From Xenopus tropicalis (Eukaryota > Chordata > Amphibia > Anura > Pipidae), in NCBI RefSeq assembly GCF_000004195.4, contig NC_030681.2:137299506-137363505 (forward strand): a stretch of 64,000 nt of DNA. The letters run 5' to 3'. Position numbers and translations under genes: made by a program. The notes beneath the pieces were generated by a model. It was not told where the DNA came from. It worked only from the letters and a program-made list of their open reading frames with translations, and did not search any database. This document shows positions 55,641 to 64,000 of this stretch, piece by piece; within the stretch, counting starts at the first letter, position 1; each line of letters starts with the position of its first letter.

Positions 55641-56122
55641 CATTAGGGTGCCCACAGGGAGATTAGTCGCTGCAGTTAAATCTCTGCTACTGTGAACTAG
55701 TGGCGTGACAATAAGGCACCTGGGCCCCTCTGAATATTTTTTTGTAGGGGGGCCCAGGCACTTTATTGTCACGCCACATACCTCCCTGTCCCCTCCTGCC
55801 AGCTCACATCCCCCTTCCCTGCTGCTCAATTTTATTAACTACAGAGGAAGCAGACGCTGTGGTCCAAGCCCCCCCCCCCCCCGAGCACGACTGGGGGCTC
55901 TGCTGTGAGTGATCTTCCCAAAATGCCTTCCCACTGGCAAGAAAGTGAATGGCCGGTGGGAAGGCATACACATTACTTTATATTCCCCATGTAGGCTATT
56001 CCTGCAGACTTCGGAAAACAAAGTGACAACTATGCCTTTCCAGCTGTGATTTACTTTATTGCCAGTGGGAAGGCATTTCAAGGAGATTAGCTGCTCGCGG
56101 CAACTAATCTCCCCATAAGCCA
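55641..56122. mobile_element. GAGATTAGTCGC-family MITE interrupted by a palindromic insert
   Basis: The left part 'gtgcccacagggagattagt' and right part 'aaggagattagctgctcgcg', 'gcaactaatctccccataag' belong to one foldback element whose core repeats 'gccggtgggaaggcat'. Inside, about 55699-55780 forms a hairpin with arms 'gtggcgtgacaata' and 'tattgtcacgccac'-type sequence around 'gcacctgggcccc'. It is followed by a run of about 16 C (55867-55882). Confidence 0.65.
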
Positions 56123-56435
56123 TCAACTTTACACTGTAGTTAATGAACACTGGTTTCTAGGGGCACTGACTCATAGCAACACCCTACCATACTGGTAACT
56201 AGAAATCTAAAGAGCTAGAGCAGTTGCTCTAAAATAGACACAAATGTTCCTGGTATTGGAGCCATTAATTAACCATACTTGCATACTAACGCGCACCTTG
56301 CACTTCTTTATGAGATTCTATATGAAAATCACCGTGTTTACACTGTTCTTCATGAATAAATGGCGCTTCTGATGTTTTCTTTAATCCTTCCATTGCAACT
56401 ACAGGTTAGCTCAGGTTTCACCAAGGTTTATATAA
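56123..56435. other. unassigned stretch
   Basis: About 310 bp with no recognised feature. Confidence 0.35.
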
Positions 56436-56733
56436 ATGTTTGGTATTTTAGCAGCTATCTGGTTGCTAGGGTCTTGTTTACCTTAGTAACCCAGCAGTGG
56501 TTAGAATGAGAGAGTGGAATATGAATAGGAGAGGAACAGTAACAATAAAACTGTAGCCCACGGAGCAAACATTTTTGGTTCCTGGGGTCAGTGACCCCCA
56601 TTTCAAAGCTTAAAAAAGTAGAAGAGTAAGGCAAATATTTCAAAAACTATAACAAACAAATAATAAAGACCAATTGCAAAGTTGCTAAGAATAGGACATA
56701 CTAAAAGTTAATTTAAGGGTAAACCACCCCTTT
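56436..56733 (+). mobile_element. AGGGGTGGTTCACC-family MITE, left end missing
   Basis: 'tatctggttgctagggtctt', 'gggtcagtgaccccc', 'caattgcaaagttgctaaga' and right end 'gggtaaaccacccctttta' match the copy at 47702. The left quarter is absent. Confidence 0.75.
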
Positions 56734-57078
56734 TAGGCTATGGTTATAGTGGTAACAGTACACAAGTGTCACCTTTTGCACATACATGCTGCCGTATGGC
56801 TCTCCTGTCACTGGCATATAAATGTGACCCTGGCTGGATGTGAAGCCACAAGACCTGTGAGCACAGACCTGGTTGTGTTGCTAAACCATTTGTCAGGAGA
56901 CTTCATGACACGGTTAATGGTCAGTGGTTGAGTCACAGGGCTCTCACTAATAGGGTTCCACATTTCAATTCCTGGTGCTTCTTCATATGACTGATGGTAA
57001 GTTACATCCTCTAACGACCCTACGTACAACACCACTGCTTATGCATGCATTCTAGAGTCAGTGTGGGGCTGGCCAGAG
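56734..57078. other. unassigned spacer
   Basis: About 340 bp with no recognised feature. Confidence 0.35.
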
Positions 57079-57362
57079 TAAAGCGGGCCATACACGTGGC
57101 GATCTGACGATGTTTTGTGCGACCATCGGTGCCACACACCATTCAGGGCTGAATCGGCAGGTAAGGAGGTAGAAACAATAGGATTTCTACCTCCTTCTGC
57201 CGATTCAGCGCTGAAGAGAGATTTTGATCAGGCGCCTTCTATGGCGCCCGATCAAAATTTTCCAACTGGTCCGACCTGCGATATCGGTCGACTCGCCGAC
57301 ATACCATACACGCACCGAATACGTTTCGTACGATATTATCGGTGCGTGTATGGCCACCTTAA
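57079..57362. mobile_element. GGCCATACAC-family hairpin-chain MITE, second copy
   Basis: The element 57082-57359 has ends AGCGGGCCATACACG and 'gtgtatggccacct', with TAA on both sides (57079-57081, 57360-57362). The second hairpin of the 47.3-kb copy is kept exactly: arms AGGAGGTAGAAA and TTTCTACCTCCT with loop CAATAGGA (57164-57195). The first, fourth and fifth hairpins have lost parts of an arm. Confidence 0.85.
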
Positions 57363-58475
57363 GTCCTACTGGGTCCCAGTCTGGGAAATATTCCCATTAG
57401 CCCTTCCTTATTCAGACCATAAATATATATAAGCTCCAAACCATATGTTCTGTCTCCGTCTGTTTGTAGTAAGAGTGGGACAGGTTTACCCGTAGGAACC
57501 AGCAGGCCCAGTCCGACTGCAAAGCAGTAGTGCTGGGGAAAAAATATTTACTTGAATAAAATAACATTTCCTGTAATTCGTTGCTGTGTCCTGTTCCTTC
57601 CTATTCCTGACGTTCTAGCTATCTGTATAAATCATGTTCACTAACATTCAAATTTGTCATCTCATAAAAGCTGAATATCCCAAACTTGGAAAATGTACTT
57701 GAAGAGCAAACAAAGGGTTACGTTCCAAAGTTCTGCCAGCTGAATAAATAGACCTGCCATATATTTGAATGTGTACAGAAGCATATTTATCCATTTATCG
57801 GGAATCAGCGTCCTATCTGATGTCTGATAAGAACCTATGGCTGGGCATAGAATACAAAACATTTGACCAAACAGGTGGGAAGTGCAAGTGATAACCTATC
57901 AAAATTCATTTTCAACTGCGATAAGTTTTAGGGAAGGAACTCGCAACATACTTTATTTATTTGGCTTAATGTATATATTTCCGAGGCGTAGGATATGGTA
58001 AGCATTTCCTTGAGTTAAGGTTAAAGTCTCTGTCTCTCTCTATTTATATATAAATATTGCAATAAAAGCAGAGCAAAAGTGAACAAAGGCTAAGTTGTTT
58101 CTATAGCAACTTGCGTTTGATGCACCAATATAGACACTAAGGTGGAGCACTTTAGTTGCTATGGGTGCAATTTCCCCTGTATTTCTGATAGAATGGGATC
58201 CTTTCCAGCATATGGCGGTAATAGCACTGGAGCAAGTCAGTAGGGCTTATTGATGCAATTTGCTTGTGGAACCCGGGAACTACAGACATGTCCATGTGGG
58301 TGGTAATTCCAGAATTTCACATACTTGGAAGAGCAAGATAAATGGGCACTAGGAGTGTCTATGGGTACAAATACCTTTTATTAATGGGTTAATGTACACT
58401 CAATGTTTTAGCCATTTTAGTGTTTCACACACAAGTTAGCAATCATAATGAAGCTTAGCACAGGGCAATGCAGCC
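57363..58475. other. unassigned stretch
   Basis: About 1.1 kb. 58095-58175 ('tctatagcaacttgcgtttg', 'tttagttgctatgggtgcaa') may be an old GGTTGCTATGGG foldback. The rest is unrecognised. Confidence 0.35.
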
Positions 58476-58545
58476 AAGGTTGGACTGTCCTACTGGGACA
58501 CCAAGAAAAATCCTAGTGGGCCCGACCCTAATGGGCCCACGTAGC
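58476..58545. mobile_element. GTTGGACTG-type MITE end fragment
   Basis: 'ccaaggttggactgtcctac' and 'gtgggcccgaccctaatggg' resemble the CAGTGTCGG hAT-type end with changes. The remainder is missing. Confidence 0.4.
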
Positions 58546-58629
58546 CTCAATTACACTGGAAATCTGCATTGTTGTTAAAAACCATTGCTATTTGTGCCCA
58601 ACAACTGCACAGTGTAATGTGGTGGACCT

Positions 58630-59347
58630 TTAAAAGGGCTGTTTACCTTCAAATTAACTTTTAGTACGACGTAGACAATGATATTCTGAGACATTTTGCA
58701 ACTGGTTTTTCTTTTTTTGTCATTTAGCTTTTTGTTTAGCAACTCTCCAGTTTGGAATTTCACCAGCTATCTGGTTGCTAGGGTCCTGGTTACCTTAGCA
58801 ACCAGCCAGCAGTTTGATTTTGAAACAGCAATATGAATCGAAGGGGGCCTGAATAAAAATATAAGGTCAGTGACCCCTATTTGAAAGCCGGAAAGAGATA
58901 GAAGAGGAAGGTAAATAGTTCAAATACTATAGAAAATAAATAATGAAGAGCAATTGCAAAATTGCTAGTACAGGTATGGGATCCCTTATCCGGAAAGCCG
59001 ATATCCAGAAAGGGCCAAATTATGGAAAGTCTGTCTCCCGTAGACTCCATTATAAGCAAATAATTCAGATTTTTAAAATTGATTTCCCTTTTCTCTGTAA
59101 AAATTAAACAGTGCTTCGTATTTTATCCCAACTAAAATATAATGAATCCTTATTGGATGCAAAATAATCCTATTGGGTTTCATTTATGTTTAAATGATTT
59201 TTTAGTAGACTTAAGGTATGAATATCCAAATTAGGAAATATCCGGAATACCCTTGGTCCCGAGCATTCTGAATAATGGGTCCTATACCTGTAATAGAACA
59301 TTCTATGACTTATTAAAAGTTAGCTTAAAGGTGCACCACCCCTTTAA
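58630..59347 (+). mobile_element. TTAA-flanked AGGGGTGGTTCACC-family MITE, host of a nested MITE
   Basis: The outer element (58634-59343) is bounded by TTAA (58630-58633, 59344-59347). Its left end is AAGGGCTGTTTACCTT and its right end 'aaaggtgcaccaccccttt'. It is collinear with 47702-48130 except for the element inserted at 58969-59292. Without that insert it would be about 386 bp. Confidence 0.85.
58969..59292 (+). mobile_element. TACAGGTATGGG-family MITE, complete unexpanded copy
   Basis: This is the most complete unexpanded copy: TACAGGTATGGGATCCCTTA at the left, 'gggtcctatacctgta' at the right, one internal unit ('gtattttatcccaactaaaa') and both subterminal blocks ('ggaaagtctgtctcccgtag', 'gacttaaggtatgaatatcc'). 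It interrupts a TTAA-flanked MITE and is therefore the younger insertion. Confidence 0.9.
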
Positions 59348-59860
59348 CATCATTCCCCTTCCTATACAATGAGTTGAGTCCATCCCACGGATGGGGGTAA
59401 AGTATCTCTTTCCATTCTTCCTGCCTGCCATACACACAGGGTAGGGTGAGGAAACAGGATAAGAATGTGAGGGAAATAAAAGAGGCAGAGGGGGATAAAT
59501 TACCCAGAATTAGCAGGGGTGGAAGGGGAGAGGCAGTGAGAAAACAATTCCATCAGAATAATTCTGTTACCCATTCTCTGCCGGGAAAGGGGTGACACGG
59601 TGAGGTGCCCTCTGCAGCTGGCCACAATAAGGCCTAGGGAATGTTTACATTTAATAGCAGTTATGGAAATGACACCCTTTCACCCTGTCGCCGGGGCCTA
59701 TAGAAGCCCCAATGATTCTTGTGCTCATGGCCGTGCCCACATTGTGTCAGGCTGCAGCTGTGCAAAGAAGGTTTCTTTCCCAAAACTACTGGGGGGTGAG
59801 GTAAACATTAACCTCTAGCTGTAACTAAGGAGTTAAATTCGTACACAGAGGGGGTAAGTC
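59348..59860. other. unassigned stretch
   Basis: About 500 bp without recognised repeats. It is moderately G-rich ('ggggtggaaggggagaggca'). Confidence 0.35.
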
Positions 59861-60700
59861 GATAAAAAAAAATGCCAGAGAAGAAGGGGGGAAAAAATGT
59901 CTTTTCCATTGCACATTCCAGAGCAGGGAAAGAAAAGCTCCAGTTGTACGTAAAGCCGGCCCGGGGAAAGGAGCGGCGCTGCTATCTCCCTACACAAACG
60001 CCAAACAGTTTTTTATTGCATTTTTGTTCGCTGGTGATTGCTATAGAGATCCCAGCAGTGCAAGTTCCAGCGCCCGTCTCAAGTACTTGGCCGCTTGAGA
60101 AGAGCAGATTTTCTTGATTAATAACAAAAGGTTTTGTTGGGATCAGAGCTGTTTCCCACCATCTCTATGCAAACCCAGCAACACAAACTGTGTACATTAG
60201 CATTTCAAGGAGCTTCTTAATAGTGACGGCAAGAAAAGCAACTCTCGATGGGTGAAATCCATTTTGTCCTCTCTGGTGACATCTGGTCTAACTTTTAAAG
60301 CCAGAAAGGAAACCAGAGAATGCCATTGAAGCTTTTGATTTACTGTATTGGCACTTGTGAAGATGTCCTGAATCCAAGCACGAGGGGGGGGGGACAAAAA
60401 GGGCCCCGGAGCCTCACTGTTTACTCATGAATGTGAAAGCGCAAACATCCCGCCTTTCCCACAATACACACAGCGCCCTGGGACTTTCACCTTGATTGAT
60501 CTGTAACCGTTTGTGCCACCTGTGGGTGCCGGCATCTCTCTCACCTACATCCCAGGGACATTTTTACTGAGTGCCTTAATGGGATAAAAGCGGCACACAT
60601 GATAAGTAGAAATAAGGAAAAGACTGTACATTCTCATTGCACTTAGTCATTTATTTTAATTGATCTTTTAAAAGAATCCCTCATAATTACTTTTTCATTT
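59861..60700. promoter_or_regulatory. candidate conserved non-coding segment
   Basis: It is repeat-free with locally raised CpG ('gccggcccggggaaaggagc', 'ggcgctgctatctccc', 'cagcgcccgtctcaag'). It contains 'tctatgcaaacccagcaaca' and an AT-rich block 'tttattttaattgatctttt'. Frames of up to 81 codons (59872-60117) show no domain. The call is compositional only and could be wrong. Confidence 0.2.
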
Positions 60701-60777
60701 GGAATTTCTATTACATTCCCCATGTGTAGGTACAAACTGAAAATGTGCAATATGTGGAAAAATGTATATTATTTTAA

Positions 60778-61535
60778 TACAGGTATGGAACCCGTTATCC
60801 AGAATGCTCGGGACCTGGGGTTTGCCGGATAAGCGGTCTTTCCGTACTTCAGATCTCCTACCATAAGTTTGCTAAAAAAATTATTTAAACAGTAATTAAG
60901 CCAACTAGGCTTATTTTGGCTCCAATAAGGATTAATTATATCTTAGTTGGGATCAAGTAGAGGTACTGTTTTATTATTACAGAGAAAAGGGAATCATTTA
61001 ACCATTAAATAAACCCAATAGGGCTGTTCTGCCCCCAATAAGGGGTAATTATATCTTAGTTGGGATCAAGTACAGGTACTGTTTTATTATTACAGAGAAA
61101 AGGGAATCATTTAACCATTAAATAAACCCAATAGGGCTGTTCTGCCCCCAATAAGGGGTAATTATATCTTAGTTGGGATCAAGTACAGGTACTGTTTTAT
61201 TATTACAGAGAAAAGGGAATCATTTAACCATTAAATAAACCCAATAGGGCTGTTCTGCCCCCAATAAGGGGTAATTATATCTTAGTTGGGATCAAGTACA
61301 GGTACTGTTTTATTATTACAGAGAAAAGGGAATCATTTAACCATGAAATAAACCCAATAGGATTGTTCTGCCCCCAATAAGGGGTAATTATATCTTAGTT
61401 GGGATCAAGTACAGGTACTGTTTTATTTATAAAATGTGAATTCTTTTTTTAAAATGGAGTCTATGGGAGATGGCCTTTCAGTAATTTGGAACTTTCTGGA
61501 TAATGAGTTTCCCGATAAGGGGCCCGATACCTGTA
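60778..61535 (-). mobile_element. TACAGGTATGGG-family MITE with both ends and a 5-unit 113-bp array
   Basis: The termini TACAGGTATGGAACCCGTTA and 'ggggcccgatacctgta' enclose five 113-bp units (about 60895-61425). The units match those of the other loci. The left edge ('gccaactaggcttattttgg', 'tcaagtagaggtactg') is diverged. The right edge continues into 'gggagatggcctttcagtaa' of the single-copy element. Confidence 0.9.
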
Positions 61536-61646
61536 TATATAGTGCATTGTGCAAATAGCAAAAGCACATGCTAATTGCCATGATTTTTCTCATTTCTAAT
61601 TACAGCCTGTATTGGTTAATCCTGCTACATAGGGGACCACACAGAG
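61536..61646. other. short spacer
   Basis: No recognised feature. Confidence 0.3.
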
Positions 61647-61913
61647 ATTCAGCTTCTTGCCCTCCATTCCCTAAGCTTTCTGCATGAATACAGGTCTAAT
61701 TTTTGAAACCCAGCCCCAACCCAACCCATGCTCATACCCACTACTGGCACCCATACCCTCAACCCACATTTTTACCTGCTTGGACCAACAACTTGACCTG
61801 CAACCCATCGTCCATACACCTTACGCAAGTTAGGGGGCAGGACATACAGTATTTCAAAAATTGGACCTGTATTCATGCAGAAAGCTTAGGGAATGGAGGG
61901 CAAGAACCTGAAT
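61647..61913. mobile_element. foldback element with 62-bp arms
   Basis: The left arm 61647-61708 and right arm 61852-61913 are reverse complements at 60 of 62 positions, starting ATTCAGCTTCTTGCCCTCCA on the left. The 143-bp loop is C- and A-rich ('cccagccccaacccaaccca'). Such near-perfect arms suggest recent origin. No relative elsewhere in this window was seen. A 71-codon frame crosses the loop and right arm. Confidence 0.85.
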
Positions 61914-62402
61914 TATAAATGAATGTGGTGGCATTCAGATATGCAAGTTAAGATGCATTGGCAAGTGTAGGGTGCAAAGGAGCCCTGTACTCACTATATG
62001 CCCCCCGGCCAGAGGTAAGGGTGTGTCTGGTGGTGTGATCTGCACCTCGAGCCATATATTTAATCTAGTGTGAGATGCAGGGTGCAGCAAGTCCCTGGGT
62101 ACATGTGCTTATTGAATTAGTAATAAGGGGAGTGATATTGCATCACTTTAGCATCTGGGGTCTTCTTAAATCACCCCCTTCTTGGCATAAGGCACAGGTA
62201 TGGTAGAAAGGAATGTGTATAGATACAAGTACCATTGTGAATAGCATTTAAAGGTTCTTCCATGCATCTTTGGCTTTTGCACTTGTGCTTGTATTTGTCC
62301 AATAAGTGAAATCTCACCGTTCCTACTTCACTTGCAATTTATTTAACCTTACTTTGGTCCATAGTCTCAGTTGTGCCTGCAGAGCACCACATTCATTTAT
62401 AA
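61913..62402. mobile_element. possible MITE with 18-bp perfect terminal inverted repeats
   Basis: TTATAAATGAATGTGGTG (61913-61930) has its exact complement CACCACATTCATTTATAA at 62385-62402. The enclosed 490 bp has no further obvious palindrome and no coding frame. It shares its first base with the foldback on its left, so the two may be one rearranged unit. The superfamily is unknown. Confidence 0.5.
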
Positions 62403-63404
62403 TGCAGTTATTTTAATAATGGTTTGATGCAGAGTCACTCACAAACCTGTCCTTGTGCTGTACTTACAGGGTACAGGTATGGGATCTGTTATACAGAATG
62501 CTTACACAGTGCTATGCATTGCCCACATAGCTGCCCTTTATTAAACAAGAAGGCATTGTGACCCTTTAGTACCAATACAATGGTACAGGTGACCAGTAAA
62601 TGCTACCTACTGAGTGGCTGCTATTGGCTACTGCTCTGGGGCAAACGTAGTGCCTTTTATTACATAACCCAACCCAACTCAGTACATCAGGACTACCAGC
62701 AATGGTTAGTGTATTGAGTCAGATACAAAGGGAGTAGCCTGAAGCACAGCAGTGGGAATCAGTTTTTGACCCCTGTTGCTGCAGTTTGGGAGCATATCTC
62801 TTGCTTGTGGCTTTGAGAAAATAATCAAGGTTTCTCCCCTGCAGATAACTGAATCTCTTTGACATTATTATTATTAATATTATTCCAATCCATGGACCCA
62901 CACAAACTTCTAAGATTTCTGCTGCAGAAGCTCAGACATAATAAGTATATTTGGGTACAAGCAGTTGAACTTTCTCTGTATAGTTTTCAGTAACCTGTTT
63001 GATCTATATTTGTAGCAGTATCTAGAGGCACCGACACGCAGCACATTGGCTTTCTGTTTCCACTCACTGCTATTCTTAGAATCCTAACCACATCCTTAAA
63101 GGGGAAATTAGCAAGTAAAAATAAAAAGGGTCATTTTCTTATTCATTACTAAGAAAAAAACTTTTCTTATATCTGACGTTGATCTGAAGCTGATGTTCAA
63201 CATTTAGTATAATAAGTCAATATCAGTGTTATGACAATTTGCAGGAGGGCTTTTTAATGTTTAGTTTTTGTTGTGTTTTTTAGCTTGTTTACTGCGTGTT
63301 TGACTTTCTGTTTTCTTTCTGGGTCAGCAATGCCCAACAACCAGAAAGCAAAACCATGGCTGACTTCTTTTTATTAAGCAGTTTTCACTCCTAGTTTAAT
63401 GAGA
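62403..63404. other. unassigned stretch with MITE fragments
   Basis: 62474-62505 ('tacaggtatgggatctgtta', 'tacagaatgc') is a bare left end of the TACAGGTATGGG family. 62586-62670 ('gaccagtaaatgctacctac', 'gccttttattacataaccc') is the right half of a GGTTGCTATGGG foldback. The rest is unrecognised. Confidence 0.5.
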
Positions 63405-63667
63405 ACCACCCACAGTGTCGGACTGGCCCACCAGGATACCAGGAAAACTCCCGGTGGGCCCAGGTGTCAGTGGGACCTCTTGCTTCTAGCTATTTGGCCA
63501 ATTGCATGGTCATTCCCTATTTCTGTATGGGGAAAAGAGATGGAAGGATAGAGAAAAGAGACTTGGATAATAAAGAGGCTGAGGGAAAAAAGGAGAAATA
63601 ATAGTTTACAAAGTGGGCCTATGGTCTAAAGTCTTCTGGTGGGCCCCTGGCATCCCCTGACCAGCCA
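63405..63667 (+). mobile_element. hAT-type MITE (CAGTGTCGG family), right end shortened
   Basis: The element 63413-63659 starts CAGTGTCGGACTGG and is nearly identical to the 8661 copy. It ends early at 'ggcatcccctg', with about 10 terminal bases lost. The flanks ACCACCCA and ACCAGCCA agree at 7 of 8 bases, so the shortened end may already have been present at insertion. Confidence 0.8.
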
Positions 63668-63686
63668 CATTTATGTATATAGAGGC

Positions 63687-63972
63687 AATATATACAGTGT
63701 CGGACTGGGACCTCAGGGGCCCACCAGAAAACCTTACACCATAGGCCCACTGTCCAAACTACTTTTCCTCCATTCCTCACCCAACCTCTTTATTCTCCTA
63801 GTTGCTTTTATTTACACGCTAGCATCTATTCCTCCATCTATTTCTCCTCTTTGTTCCCATTCAGAAAAAGGGAATGACCATCAAGCAGGTCAAATGGTGA
63901 GGAGCAGGAGGGCCCACTGACCCCTGGAGTTTTCCTGGTATCCCGGTGGGCCAGTCCGACACTGAATATATA
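63687..63972 (-). mobile_element. hAT-type MITE (CAGTGTCGG family), perfect target duplication
   Basis: The element 63695-63964 runs from CAGTGTCGGACTGGG to 'gggccagtccgacactg', with AATATATA on both sides (63687-63694, 63965-63972). It is inverted relative to the copy only 35 bp upstream, making a 550-bp inverted pair. A 93-codon frame through it is incidental. Confidence 0.9.
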
Positions 63973-64000
63973 TCTTTGTACTGCATGATAGACTGGCCCT

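Noticed and set aside
1..64000. A previously undescribed multi-gene defence, biosynthetic or mobile system
   Set aside because: There are no intact genes to build one from. All coding traces are fragments of retroelements and the rest is non-coding repeats and single-copy DNA.

Overview
This window looks like non-coding vertebrate nuclear DNA, most likely from a clawed frog (Xenopus). I found no intact protein-coding gene, rRNA, functional tRNA, CRISPR array or bacterial-type operon. The frog assignment rests on the mix of short DNA transposons I recognise from Xenopus genomes. These include elements starting TACAGGTATGGGATCC, foldbacks carrying GGGGAGATTAGTCGCCC, elements ending GGCCATACAC, 8-bp-TSD elements starting CAGTGTCGGACTGG or CAGGGGTCCCCAACC, and TTAA-flanked elements starting AGGGGAA or AGGGGTGGTTCACC. 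No element names are assigned because I could not search a repeat library. All open reading frames are short (longest 168 codons) and most lie inside repeats or palindromes.

Layout. 0-9 kb holds several TTAA-flanked and TAA-flanked MITEs, one nested in another, plus two MITEs carrying long internal arrays of a 113-bp unit. 9-18 kb is mostly single-copy with a few foldbacks, a tRNA-like SINE relic (11.7 kb) and nested palindromes (13.2-13.5 kb). 18.8-19.8 kb is a 29/31-bp satellite. 21.8-23.6 kb is a MITE split by a 5'-truncated CR1/L2-like LINE, which itself contains a 41-bp minisatellite. 24.6-28 kb has a split hAT-type MITE and another 113-bp-array MITE. 29.1-30.9 kb is an array of an ~82-bp unit, followed by two more copies of the 113-bp-unit MITE. 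32-44 kb is mostly single-copy sequence with scattered MITEs. 43.9-45.0 kb is a second array of the ~82-bp unit on the opposite strand. 45-58 kb has foldbacks, a chain-of-hairpins MITE at 47.3 and 57.1 kb, a Penelope-like reverse transcriptase relic (49.8-50.1 kb) and hAT-type copies with perfect 8-bp target duplications. 58.6-64 kb has a MITE nested in a MITE, a further 113-bp-array MITE, a long foldback and an inverted pair of hAT-type elements.

Nothing here forms a pathway. The biology visible is genome dynamics: at least four mechanistic classes of non-autonomous DNA transposon judged by target duplication (TTAA, TTA/TAA, 8 bp, and TA or none), nested insertions that give relative ages, and four unrelated minisatellites, two of which arose inside transposable elements. 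A few single-copy stretches (about 13.9, 26.7, 28.6, 36.6 and 59.9 kb) are candidates for conserved non-coding elements, but only a cross-species alignment could show this.
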